This document shows, one piece after another, positions 6,756-14,661 of a stretch of 28,516 nt of DNA. The stretch's first letter is position 1; the number at the start of each line of letters is the position of its first letter. This DNA comes from CAYONM01 sp964405325. GTDB taxonomy: Bacteria > Planctomycetota > UBA11346. Made by a program: the position numbers and the translations under genes. The stretch is taken from contig CAYONM010000020.1 of NCBI GenBank assembly GCA_964405325.1, forward strand, positions 1 through 28,516. Reading direction: 5' to 3'. The notes under the pieces were generated by a model, which was given only the letters and a program-made list of their open reading frames with translations, was not told the DNA's origin and did not search any database.

Positions 6756-7745
6756 ATGACCACCGCCACCCTGGACCAGCTCCGCCATCATCTGGACTTG
6801 CCGCAGAGCCCAGTGGATCTGCAGCCACCACCACGCTTCGCCCACTGTCGATTCGACACGTATCACATTGATCCCGACCAGTCCGGTCAGGCGAAAGCGG
6901 TGGTCCAGCTCCAGACCTTCAGCCGCCGGAAAACCAGGCGATTCTGGCCGCTCGCCAAACGCCTGCGCTCCGGCTGCTACCTCGATGGCGCCTTCGGCGT
7001 TGGCAAAACGCACCTGCTAGCCGCCAGCTGGCATGCCGCCCAGGGTGACAAGCGCTACCTGAGCTTTGCCGAAGCCATCAGCCTGATGCATGTGCTCGGA
7101 CCACGCCGGGCCCAGCAACTTCTGCAGGCCGATCTGATCTGCCTGGATGAATTCGAGCTGGACGACCCCTCCAATACCCGGCTGATCGATCTGCTCTTGC
7201 ACGAGCTGATTCAAAACGGCGCCCGCGTCATTGTCACCAGCAATACGGCACCTGCCCGCCTTGGCCAGGGGCGCTTCGCTTCTGACGTTTTTCGTCGACA
7301 GCTGCAACGCATCGCCAATCATTTCCACACGATCACGGTACCCGGTCAGGATTACCGAAAACGGCAACCACCGACGACGGCCGAGCTCCGCTGGGGACCA
7401 CGAATCGAGGCACCGGCGGCACAAGAGCATCATCTGGTCCTGAGTGCGCTGGAACTGGACCGCCTGTTGCTAGCGATCCCCGTTATCAACCTGCGGCGGC
7501 TGGCACACCAACTCACGGCCCTCACCATCCTTGATCTGACCCCCTGCCAGAACCAATTCGCGGCCCTCCGCCTGGTGCATCTGGTAGATCGACTGTATGA
7601 TTATCAGGTCCAGCTGCATGTCCGTACGGCCATCGCCATGGATGATTTGTTCCTACCCGATTACCGGAACTGGGCCTTCGCCGCCAAATACAGCCGCTGC
7701 CTGAGCCGATTGCATCAACTCTGTCGCCACGAGGTGCTGCCATGA
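6756..7745 (+). CDS. zapE: AFG1/ZapE-family ATPase
   Basis: P-loop ATPase of the ZapE family, which in E. coli associates with the Z-ring during cell division. The 329-residue product carries a Walker A motif GAFGVGKTHL (Lys at residue 84), Walker B LICLDEFELDD near 135 and the sensor-type VIVTSNT. The FGVGKTHLL form and DEFELDD are the pattern I associate with actinobacterial and PVC members rather than proteobacterial ones. An in-frame TTG lies at 6729, but the ATG at 6756 is preferred because the TTG lies inside a repeat. No strong ribosome site is seen. Repeat copies lie on both sides of the gene. Confidence 0.85.
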   Translation: MTTATLDQLRHHLDLPQSPVDLQPPPRFAHCRFDTYHIDPDQSGQAKAVVQLQTFSRRKTRRFWPLAKRLRSGCYLDGAFGVGKTHLLAASWHAAQGDKRYLSFAEAISLMHVLGPRRAQQLLQADLICLDEFELDDPSNTRLIDLLLHELIQNGARVIVTSNTAPARLGQGRFASDVFRRQLQRIANHFHTITVPGQDYRKRQPPTTAELRWGPRIEAPAAQEHHLVLSALELDRLLLAIPVINLRRLAHQLTALTILDLTPCQNQFAALRLVHLVDRLYDYQVQLHVRTAIAMDDLFLPDYRNWAFAAKYSRCLSRLHQLCRHEVLP

Positions 7746-7759
7746 CCGATCCCCACAAA

Positions 7760-7900
7760 GGGAGCCTCGCCCCCTCGCTACATCCGTCGCACACCCCCTT
7801 GTGCCCCGGTCGGAGGTGCGGGCCACTGGTCTTTGCGCCTGGACACGCTTGCCTGGTCCAACTCGAGTTCGAAGCGAATTCAACTTTTGCGGGAGGCGTC
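7760..7900 (+). repeat. Dispersed TIR element, copy 2 (diverged)
   Basis: Clearly aligns with copy 6 at 22955-23097: both share GCCCCCTCGC, ACATCCGTCGCACACCCCC and CGGTCGGAGGTGCGG, in the same order. They then share a diverged CTTGGAC.CGCT.GCCTGG block and a GAATTC..C near the end. The right end reads GGGAGGCGTC as in copy 3. It fills the gap between zapE and ybeY, ending eight bases before the ybeY ATG. It is the most diverged full-length copy, so it is probably old. Confidence 0.75.
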
Positions 7901-7908
7901 AGCGAGCC

Positions 7909-8373
7909 ATGACTCCATGCCTATTGTTGTATAGTAGCAGCCATGATGCGCTGCCCGACTTCGACCAGACCGCTGCACAAGTCGTGGTGGACGCCGCCCT
8001 GGCTGGCGAAGTCGACCGGCCCTGCCTGCTGTCGGTGGCCTTCATGGATGACCAGGAATCCGCTGCCTTGCACGGCGAGCATTTCGACGATCCCACCACC
8101 ACCGACGTCATGAGCTTTCCCGATGGCGCCACTGATCCGGATACTGGTCGCATGCAATTGGGTGATTTGGCGATTTGCGTCGATGTCGCCGAACGCCAGG
8201 CCCGTCTGCGCGGCACCACCATCGGCGAGGAACTGCTGCTCTATCTCCTGCATGGCCTCTTGCATCTGCTGGGCTATGACGACGTCGATCCCGCTGACCA
8301 AGCCGAGATGTGGCAGCAACAGCGCCATCTGCTTGCGCTCGTCGGCCATGACCCTGGCCCCATGGAGGACTAG
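7909..8373 (+). CDS. ybeY: Endoribonuclease YbeY (rRNA maturation factor)
   Basis: Zinc-dependent RNase involved in 16S rRNA 3'-end processing and ribosome quality control. The product has 154 residues, the usual size. The family pattern VAFMDDQESAALH, then TTDVMSFP, GDLAICVD and the metal motif HGLLHLLGYDD is present. The metal residues are His115 and His119, while the third position, His in the E. coli protein, is Asp125. The ATG at 7909 is chosen because upstream in-frame codons lie inside a repeat. No clear ribosome site is seen. The AraC-type gene starts eight bases after its stop codon. Confidence 0.92.
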   Translation: MTPCLLLYSSSHDALPDFDQTAAQVVVDAALAGEVDRPCLLSVAFMDDQESAALHGEHFDDPTTTDVMSFPDGATDPDTGRMQLGDLAICVDVAERQARLRGTTIGEELLLYLLHGLLHLLGYDDVDPADQAEMWQQQRHLLALVGHDPGPMED

Positions 8374-8380
8374 TCCAGCC

Positions 8381-9241
8381 ATGGCCCTGATGCCCCTGCC
8401 AGAGATGAAGCCTGCCCAGGGCGATGCTTTGATCGAAGGCCTGCAGGCCTTTCTGGGCGCGGGCGGCATCACCCGCTGCTGGGTCCTGGACGCGCAGTCC
8501 AGTCCACCGGATGCCTGTCCCCATCTGACGCACGTCCCCTATCTGGTGGTCATCGAGCAGGGACATCATCAGATCCACCATTTCGGCGAAGCGATCCTCC
8601 TGCACGCACGAGAAGCAGTCCTCTACCTGCCCGGTACCGGCGTCGACCGCAGCGAGACCCACGCCGGGAGCTGGCTGCGCTTCACCTGGGACGAGGACCA
8701 TTGCCTGGCAGCCCACAACGACTTTCACCCCAAGCGCCAAAGCCTGTGCGGCCTGCCGTTGCCGGGGCTCCCCGGACCCCTGGTGGAGGATATCGTCCAT
8801 CGCCTGCAGAGCGACCTGCGCAAACAGCCGGATCTGCGTGCGGCCCTGTACGCCAACGCTCTGCTGACCGAGGCCTGGGATCGCCTGCGCAGCCAGGGGG
8901 AACCGAGCAAGCTGCGCGGCGGCCGCGACGCCGACCTGCTGCGCTATCTGCGCGATCACCTGCAGTATCCCATGGACCGGGCCCGTGTCGCCCGAGCCAT
9001 CGGCGTGCATCCCGGACACCTCTCGCGTCTGGTTAGACAATTCTGGAGCTGCAGCTTCCTGCAGCTGCTCACCAACCTGCGCCTGGAACGAGCCCGGGAA
9101 CTGCTGCGCGATCCACATCATCTCGTCAACCAAGTTGCCAAGGCCTGCGGCTATAAGGATGAAAGCCACTTCATCAGCCTATTCAAACGACACCATGGCT
9201 GCACGCCTGGCCAGTGGCGTCGTGGTCGCGCCGGCAGCTGA
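8381..9241 (+). CDS. AraC-family transcriptional regulator
   Basis: DNA-binding regulator of 286 residues. The N-terminal half (about 1-150) looks like a cupin-type sensor with several histidines (HHQIHHFGEAILL). The C-terminal hundred residues hold the two helix-turn-helix motifs of the AraC family. The first is around RVARAIGVHPGHLSRLVRQF; the second is NQVAKACGYKDESHFISLFKRHHGCTPGQWR, an almost canonical signature. The ligand cannot be read from sequence. The ATG at 8381 has a distant GGAGG; ATGs at 8390 and 8405 are alternatives. It converges on glgB with only 28 bp between the stops; the adjacent carbohydrate gene could be a target, but that is speculation. Confidence 0.88.
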   Translation: MALMPLPEMKPAQGDALIEGLQAFLGAGGITRCWVLDAQSSPPDACPHLTHVPYLVVIEQGHHQIHHFGEAILLHAREAVLYLPGTGVDRSETHAGSWLRFTWDEDHCLAAHNDFHPKRQSLCGLPLPGLPGPLVEDIVHRLQSDLRKQPDLRAALYANALLTEAWDRLRSQGEPSKLRGGRDADLLRYLRDHLQYPMDRARVARAIGVHPGHLSRLVRQFWSCSFLQLLTNLRLERARELLRDPHHLVNQVAKACGYKDESHFISLFKRHHGCTPGQWRRGRAGS

Positions 9242-9269
9242 CCGGCCAAGACGGGATCCCCCTGTCGGG

Positions 9270-11432
9270 CTACTGCGGCGCACGCCAGAAGCGGATACCG
9301 AAGCCGGGCAAGCCGACGCGCAACATGGCTCGTCCATCGGGTTGTTTGATGGCGGTGTTGTAACGCTCTGCCGCCGCTTGATCGCCGCCGAGGTAAGTGG
9401 AATCGAGAATCAATTCCCACTCGCCCTCCTGCGGGACGCACAACGGATAATCGTGTCGATCGATTGGCGTGAAATTACAGGCGACCAAGACATCGGGCGC
9501 CTCATGCGCACTGCGGCGGAAAGCGAGGATGCTCTCCGCCCGATTCTCCACATCGACCCAGCAGAAACCCTGACGCTGGTCGTCCAATTCATGCAAAGCG
9601 GCTTCGTTGCGATAGCATTGCAAGGCCGCAGCCAGAAAGGCCTGTACCCCCTGACGCTGCGCCTGCTCGGCTTCGTCCCAATTCAGGCTCTCGAGATAAT
9701 TCCACTCCGATCCCTGACCAAACTCACCACCCTGGAACAAGAGAGGGCGTCCCGGAATGGCGATCTGATAGCCGAGCAGCATCCGCAATTGCGCCAGCCG
9801 CTGACCGTAATCGCCGAACATCTTGTCCAGTAGGCTGCCCTTGCCGTGCACCATCTCGTCGTGCGACAGCGGTAACACCCATCGCTCATCATAGGCATAC
9901 CACTGATGGAAGGTGATCCATTCGTGGCTGCCCGGGCGCATCACCGGGTCCTGCGACAGGAAGCGCAAGGTATCGTGCATCCAGCCCATGTTCCATTTCA
10001 GGTCGAAGCCCAGTCCCTCCCAGTCGGTTGGCGCGGTCACCCCCTGCCAGGCGGTACTCTCCTCGGCAATGGACAGCACGCCGGGAAACAGCATATGGGT
10101 CAGGGCATTGAGCTCCTGCAAGAAGGAGACCGCCTCCTCGTTGGCATTGCCACCGGCGGCATTGGGAATCCACTCGCCTTCCTCGCGGGAATAATTCCGA
10201 TACAGCATGGAGCTGACCGCATCAACTCGGATACCGTCGATGTGATAATGCCGCAGCCAGAACAAGGCGGCACCCAGTAGGAAATTGCGCACCTCGGGAC
10301 GACGGTAATTGTAAATAAGCGTGTCCCAATCACGATGCTCACCTTCGCGCGGATCATTATACTCGAAACAGGGGGTGCCATCATATTGAGCCAATCCCCA
10401 GATATCCTTGGGAAAATGCGCCGGTACGAAATCGATGATCACGCCAATGTCATGCTGATGCAGGATATCAACGAGATAGCGCAGGTCATCCGGCGTGCCG
10501 TAAAAGGCGCTGGCGGCAAACTGCCCGAGAATCTGGTATCCCCAACTTCCGGGAAAGGGATGGCTGGCAACCGGCATGAATTCAACATGGGTGTAACCCA
10601 GGCGCTGGACATATTCCGCCAGTTCCGTGGCAATCTCCCGGTAACCCAGCAACTGGTCATCGGCACCACGCTTCCAGGAACCGAGGTGGCATTCGTAGAT
10701 CGCCATCGGTCGCCGGCTCCAGTCGCCGCCATGGCTGGCACGGGTCTCCAGCCAACGGTGATCACCCCACTGGTAGGGCTCCTGGGCCGGCACCACACTG
10801 GCGGTGGCCGGCGGCACCTCCGCCTGACGAGCAAAGGGATCGGCCTTCAATACCACCGTGCCATCGGCCTGTTTGACTTCATATTTATAGACCGAACCGC
10901 TCGGCACATCGGGAATGAATATCTCCCAAATGCCGAAGGGCATGCGCGGTCGCATACCATACACGCAGCCATTCCAGAGATTGAAATCTCCAACCACCGA
11001 GACCCGTTGTGCATTGGGCGCCCAGACGGCAAAGCGCACACCCTCGCATCCATCAACGTGGCAGGGCTGAGCACCGAGGACATCCTCGATATTGTGATGG
11101 CGGCCCTCGTTGAAGCGCGCCAGATCCCATTCGTCACATAACAACCAGAAGGAATAGGGATCGCGCTGCTGGACCTGCAGATCGTGAAAGCGGATTTCCA
11201 ACTCGTAGCGGAACGGCCCCTCGTCGACCATTGCTTCGAACAGACCATCCACCTCGCGCGGCGCCAAGTGAAAAGGCCGCCCCTGCTCCGGGTGCACCAC
11301 CACACCCAGGGCTCCAGGGCGGTACACGCGCACCCACCACTGGCCGGCAATCTCGTGCAGACCAAGAATCTGGAAGGGATCGGCAATGGTGGCGCGCGGC
11401 AATTGCGCGGCGAGATCGGCGGACAAGGACAT
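9270..11432 (-). CDS. glgB: 1,4-alpha-glucan branching enzyme (GH13)
   Basis: Makes alpha-1,6 branches in glycogen by cutting and transferring alpha-1,4 chains. The 720-residue product has the bacterial GlgB layout. An N-terminal module (about 1-110) comes first, followed by a CBM48 domain with VRFAVWAPNAQRVSVVGDFN. The GH13 barrel and a C-terminal beta domain complete it. Catalytic residues are visible: nucleophile Asp404 in DGIRVDAVSS, acid/base Glu457 in SIAEEST, and the third Asp in LPLSHDEMVHGKGSL. The start at 11432 (MSLSADLAAQ) is chosen by fit to the family; the frame is open further upstream. No other glycogen gene is nearby. It is divergent from fetA across 77 bp. Confidence 0.97.
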   Translation of the reverse strand: MSLSADLAAQLPRATIADPFQILGLHEIAGQWWVRVYRPGALGVVVHPEQGRPFHLAPREVDGLFEAMVDEGPFRYELEIRFHDLQVQQRDPYSFWLLCDEWDLARFNEGRHHNIEDVLGAQPCHVDGCEGVRFAVWAPNAQRVSVVGDFNLWNGCVYGMRPRMPFGIWEIFIPDVPSGSVYKYEVKQADGTVVLKADPFARQAEVPPATASVVPAQEPYQWGDHRWLETRASHGGDWSRRPMAIYECHLGSWKRGADDQLLGYREIATELAEYVQRLGYTHVEFMPVASHPFPGSWGYQILGQFAASAFYGTPDDLRYLVDILHQHDIGVIIDFVPAHFPKDIWGLAQYDGTPCFEYNDPREGEHRDWDTLIYNYRRPEVRNFLLGAALFWLRHYHIDGIRVDAVSSMLYRNYSREEGEWIPNAAGGNANEEAVSFLQELNALTHMLFPGVLSIAEESTAWQGVTAPTDWEGLGFDLKWNMGWMHDTLRFLSQDPVMRPGSHEWITFHQWYAYDERWVLPLSHDEMVHGKGSLLDKMFGDYGQRLAQLRMLLGYQIAIPGRPLLFQGGEFGQGSEWNYLESLNWDEAEQAQRQGVQAFLAAALQCYRNEAALHELDDQRQGFCWVDVENRAESILAFRRSAHEAPDVLVACNFTPIDRHDYPLCVPQEGEWELILDSTYLGGDQAAAERYNTAIKQPDGRAMLRVGLPGFGIRFWRAPQ

Positions 11433-11509
11433 GCGCTCAATTATCGGCGACGGCACACGCTGCCAAGCTCGGGTTTGACGCACCTGCAGCGAATCGACAC
11501 TGAGCCAGC

Positions 11510-12115
11510 ATGACCGCCTGCCTGCAGCTGGATACCTTCGCGTCTCCATATACGCCGACGGTCGTTCTCCAGCTCCACGCCGGCATCATTGCCGCCCTGC
11601 ACGGTCCTTCCGGTTGCGGCAAGAGCGCGCTCTGCCGGGCGATCGTCGAGTTGGACCCCAGTCACGGCGACTGCCAATTGGATGGCCGCAAACGGGAAGC
11701 ATTTTCCAGCCCCGGGTGGCGTCAGCGCTGCGCCTATCTCCCGGCGGAGTCGGCGTGGTGGGACCGCACGGTTGGTGACCATTTTGTCACGCTCCCGAAT
11801 GCGACCGAGTTGGCAGACTTGGCCCTGCGCCCGGATATCCTCACAGCCAGCCCCGAGGACTGTTCCTCTGGCGAACGCGAGCGCCTGGCGGTCTTGCGAC
11901 AATTACAGCGTCAGCCGCGAGTGCTGCTCTTGGACGAACTCGGCGCCCACTGCGACCCGGATGCGCGCCAGCGACTGGCGCAGCAGATTCGCCATTATAC
12001 CGAGCAACAGCCGGCCGCGGTGCTGTGGATCAGCCACGATGCCAACCTGCGACAACAGGTCGCCAGCCGCCACTTGCTGATGAATCAGAGCGGGATCCAC
12101 GATGTCGACCCCTGA
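11510..12115 (+). CDS. fetA: ABC transporter ATP-binding subunit, FetA (YbbL)-like
   Basis: ATPase of a small two-component ABC exporter; in E. coli FetAB is linked to iron export and oxidative-stress tolerance. The 201-residue product is a lone nucleotide-binding domain with Walker A GPSGCGKSAL (near residue 32), signature CSSGERERL in place of the usual LSGGQ, Walker B VLLLDELGAHCD, and switch histidine ISHD. The next gene is the matching permease and overlaps it by 14 bases, which supports FetA over other small ABC ATPases. The start at 11510 has no strong ribosome site. Confidence 0.87.
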   Translation: MTACLQLDTFASPYTPTVVLQLHAGIIAALHGPSGCGKSALCRAIVELDPSHGDCQLDGRKREAFSSPGWRQRCAYLPAESAWWDRTVGDHFVTLPNATELADLALRPDILTASPEDCSSGERERLAVLRQLQRQPRVLLLDELGAHCDPDARQRLAQQIRHYTEQQPAAVLWISHDANLRQQVASRHLLMNQSGIHDVDP

Positions 12116-12911
12116 ACTGAGTCACCTGGACCTGGCCCTGAGCGCCTGCCTGATCCTGCTGGTGGCAGCGGTTTCAATCCGCTATTCTCTGGGCCTGCAT
12201 CGCCAGCTGTTGCTTGCCGCGTTACGCATGGTGCTGCAGCTGAGCCTGATCGGCCTGGTCCTGACCCATCTCTTTGCTGCGGTCCATCCTGGCACCATGG
12301 CCCTGGTGGTACTGGTCATGGTCGCTGCCGCCGGCATCGAGATCGACCGCCGGCAGCATCATCGTCTGCGCGGCTGGTCCGGCCGCGCCATAGGCACCAT
12401 GGCCCTGGGCGGCTCCAGCCTGTTGGTCTGCTTTGCCGCTCTGCAGCTGGTGGTCCAAGCCGATCCCTGGTGGCATCCGCGCGTTGCCATCCCGCTGCTG
12501 GGCATGCTGCTCGGCAATGCGATGAACGGCATCGCCCTGGGCCTGGACCAGCTGACCAGCGGCGCCGTCGAAGGACGCCGAGCCATCGAAGGACGCCTCC
12601 TGCTGGGCCTGACTGCGCGCGAGGCGCTGCGGCCGCTGCATCGGCAGTGTCTGCGTACCGCGCTGTTGCCGATCACCAATACCATGGCCGTCACCGGGCT
12701 GGTCAGTCTGCCGGGTATGATGACCGGCCAGATTCTGGGCGGGGCCGACCCCGATACCGCCGTCCGCTACCAGATCCTGATCATATTCCTGATCGCCGGT
12801 TCGGTCGGCATCGGCACGCTGCTGGGTATCGGCCTGGGCAGCCATCGCCTGATGGACGAACGCGCTCGCCTGCGCCTCGATCGATTGCGCCCAGCCAACC
12901 GAACGCCATAA
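12102..12911 (+). CDS. fetB: ABC transporter permease, FetB (YbbM, UPF0014)
   Basis: Inner-membrane permease of the FetAB exporter. The 269-residue product is strongly hydrophobic, with about seven membrane segments. It carries family signatures such as ALRMVLQLSLIG near residue 40, GMLLGNAMNGIALGLDQL, and TNTMAVTGLVSLPGMMTGQILGG. The last two are diagnostic of UPF0014. It overlaps the fetA stop region, indicating translational coupling. Iron as the substrate is carried over from E. coli and unproven here. Confidence 0.93.
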   Translation: MSTPELSHLDLALSACLILLVAAVSIRYSLGLHRQLLLAALRMVLQLSLIGLVLTHLFAAVHPGTMALVVLVMVAAAGIEIDRRQHHRLRGWSGRAIGTMALGGSSLLVCFAALQLVVQADPWWHPRVAIPLLGMLLGNAMNGIALGLDQLTSGAVEGRRAIEGRLLLGLTAREALRPLHRQCLRTALLPITNTMAVTGLVSLPGMMTGQILGGADPDTAVRYQILIIFLIAGSVGIGTLLGIGLGSHRLMDERARLRLDRLRPANRTP

Positions 12912-12930
12912 CCCCGCCCCTGGAGCTGCC

Positions 12931-13788
12931 ATGGCCGACATCGCGCTTGTCCAACCTGCCCTTGGCTATGGCGAAGCCATCCTCTATGGCCTGATTCAGG
13001 GCCTGACCGAATTCTTGCCGGTGTCATCCTCAGGGCATCTGGCTCTGGCACATCTCCTGGGCCTGGGCTCCATTCCGAAAGACCTCGAACTGGCCTTCGA
13101 TGTGCTGCTGCATGCCGCCACACTCCTGGCCATTGTCGCCGCCTTCCAACGCGAAATCACACTCAGCATCCGGGCCGACTGGCGGCATTGGCTAGTGATC
13201 CTCGTCGCAGTGATCCCCGCCGGCCTCGCCGGCCTCGCCGGCCGGCCTTTGGTGGAAGCCGCCGGCGAGCGCTGGTGGGCCATGGGTATCGCCTATCTGT
13301 ATACCGCTGGGCTGCTGATCTTTGGCGAACAGCGATCCAAAGCGCTCTCCCGCAGCGATCAGGTCCCCACCATGGATCTGGCTCGAATCACTTGGCGCGA
13401 GGCCCTGGTCGTAGGCCTGTTCCAGATCCTCGCCCTACTCCCCGGCGTCAGCCGTTCCGGCTCCACCATCGCCGGCGGCCTGATCACCGGCCTGTCCCCG
13501 GCCCTGGCAGTGGGCTTCGCCTTCATCGTGGGCCTGCCGCTGATTGCTGCCGCAGCCGCCAAGGATGCCATCGATCCGGAAGCGGGTTTTCTTGCTCTCC
13601 ACGCCGCGGTCGGCACCGGCCCTCTGCTGGTGGCCTTCGTTGCCAGCCTCGGCTCAGGCCTGGGCGCCATTGCGCTGCTGAAGTGGGTGGTGAACCGACG
13701 CCGGCTGGTGTGGTTCGCGATTTACTGCGCCCTGATCGGTGTGGTATGTCTGATCAAGGAGTTTGGCCATGCCGCTACTGGTATTTGA
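12931..13788 (+). CDS. uppP: Undecaprenyl-diphosphatase UppP (BacA)
   Basis: Membrane phosphatase that recycles undecaprenyl pyrophosphate to the carrier lipid for peptidoglycan and surface glycans. It is associated with bacitracin resistance. The 285-residue product shows both catalytic signatures: GLIQGLTEFLPVSSSGHL near residue 20 and LLPGVSRSGST in the second half, with about eight membrane segments. The ATG at 12931 has CTGGAG five bases upstream. A short tandem of a nine-base GC-rich unit (about 13218-13245) encodes AGLAGLAGRP between membrane segments. The gene overlaps tmk by 20 bases. Confidence 0.97.
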   Translation: MADIALVQPALGYGEAILYGLIQGLTEFLPVSSSGHLALAHLLGLGSIPKDLELAFDVLLHAATLLAIVAAFQREITLSIRADWRHWLVILVAVIPAGLAGLAGRPLVEAAGERWWAMGIAYLYTAGLLIFGEQRSKALSRSDQVPTMDLARITWREALVVGLFQILALLPGVSRSGSTIAGGLITGLSPALAVGFAFIVGLPLIAAAAAKDAIDPEAGFLALHAAVGTGPLLVAFVASLGSGLGAIALLKWVVNRRRLVWFAIYCALIGVVCLIKEFGHAATGI

Positions 13789-14383
13789 AGGCATCGACGG
13801 CTGCGGCAAGACCACCCAGCAACAGCGGCTGATTCGTCGTCTGCGGGATCTGAACCTGCCCGTCGCCACCTGGCGCGAACCAGGCGGCACCGAGCTGGGT
13901 GAACGCCTGCGCGACATCCTGTTGGATCAGCGTACGGAAGCCTGCCCCATCACCGAGGTTTTCGGCTACCAGATGGCTCGCGCCCAATTGGTGCAGGAGA
14001 AAATCAAGCCTGCCCTGCGACGCCGCGAGTGGGTAGTGCTGGACCGCTTCCATTATTCCACCCTGGCCTACCAGGTACATGCCCTGGGCCTGAATCTCCA
14101 ACAGATCCGACCGCTGATTGAGGTCGCCCTGGATGGTGTCCGCGTCGACAAGTGTTTCTGGCTGCGCATCGATCCGACCGCGGCCGCGCAACGACGCAGC
14201 GGCACCGGCGACCGCATCGAAGCCCGCGGCCTCGACTACCTGCGTCGGGTCCACGATGGCTATCAGCAGCAATCGGCGGCCAAAGAATTTGTTACGGTGG
14301 AGGCAAGCGACAGTGTCGACAGCGTGCACGAACAGATCTGGTCGAGTCTCGGACCACTACTGCGCCGCATCACCGAACATTGA
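13769..14383 (+). CDS. tmk: Thymidylate kinase
   Basis: Converts dTMP to dTDP. The 204-residue product has P-loop FEGIDGCGKTT (Gly8 to Thr16), the substrate-binding REPGGTELGE, DRFHYSTLAYQ, and a lid region RRSGTGDRIE. The ATG at 13769 has AAGGAG seven bases upstream; an in-frame TTG at 13763 would sit directly on that site and is rejected. The gene begins inside the uppP coding end and is probably translationally coupled. A repeat copy begins eight bases after its stop. Confidence 0.96.
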   Translation: MPLLVFEGIDGCGKTTQQQRLIRRLRDLNLPVATWREPGGTELGERLRDILLDQRTEACPITEVFGYQMARAQLVQEKIKPALRRREWVVLDRFHYSTLAYQVHALGLNLQQIRPLIEVALDGVRVDKCFWLRIDPTAAAQRRSGTGDRIEARGLDYLRRVHDGYQQQSAAKEFVTVEASDSVDSVHEQIWSSLGPLLRRITEH

Positions 14384-14390
14384 CGTTACC

Positions 14391-14573
14391 ATTAAAGGGG
14401 GCGTTGCCGGCGTTGCCCCCTCGCGAGGTCCGTCACACTCGCCAGCCGGGCTCCGGTCCCACGCTCCTCCGTCGCGGCTCGGTCGGAGGTGCGGACCGCA
14501 GGTCCTCGCGCTTGGACGCGCTCGCCTGGCTCTTATCGGATTCGTGCCGAATTCGACCTCTGAGGGAGGCGTC
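14391..14573 (+). repeat. Dispersed TIR element, copy 3
   Basis: Contains the full conserved core seen in copy 6. This runs from CTCGGTCGGAGGTGCGGACC through the CTCGCGCTTGGACGCGCTCG block and the TATCGGATTCGTGCCGAATTC block to ACCTCTGAGGGAGGCGTC. The left end has GGGGGCGTTGCC twice but lacks the CCCTCAGAG end. Inner stems include GGACC-GCA-GGTCC and a GCGCTTGGACGCGC near-palindrome. It lies between tmk and the glycoside hydrolase. Confidence 0.85.
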
Positions 14574-14584
14574 AAGGGTGGCGG

Positions 14585-14630
14585 GTCCCTCAGAGGGGGC
14601 GCTGCTCCCGCTGCCGGCAGCCCGGCATTG
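14585..14630 (+). repeat. Dispersed TIR element, copy 4 (left end only)
   Basis: Starts with GTCCCTCAGAGGGGGCGCTGC, the left end of the family, then stops resembling it after about 40 bases. It directly follows copy 3, so copies 3 and 4 form a broken tandem. It ends about 30 bases before the start codon of the next gene. Confidence 0.6.
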
Positions 14631-14661
14631 AGGTCCATCGCAGGTCGCCGATCGTGTCACC

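Noticed and set aside
7801..7908. N-terminal extension of YbeY by 36 codons
   Set aside because: The extra codons are translated repeat copy 2; the same peptide pattern appears in frames over other repeat copies, so the ATG at 7909 is used.
8108..9169. A 353-codon minus-strand frame
   Set aside because: It mirrors ybeY and the AraC-type gene, whose family motifs are clear on the plus strand.
11433..11509. Promoter TTGACG near 11473 for fetA
   Set aside because: The -35 box is good, but the expected -10 position reads CACTGA, and the start point would fall almost on the ATG; too weak to list as a feature.
13218..13245. Nine-base tandem in uppP as a mobile or regulatory repeat
   Set aside because: It encodes a small Ala-Gly-Leu loop between membrane segments in frame and fits coding sequence.
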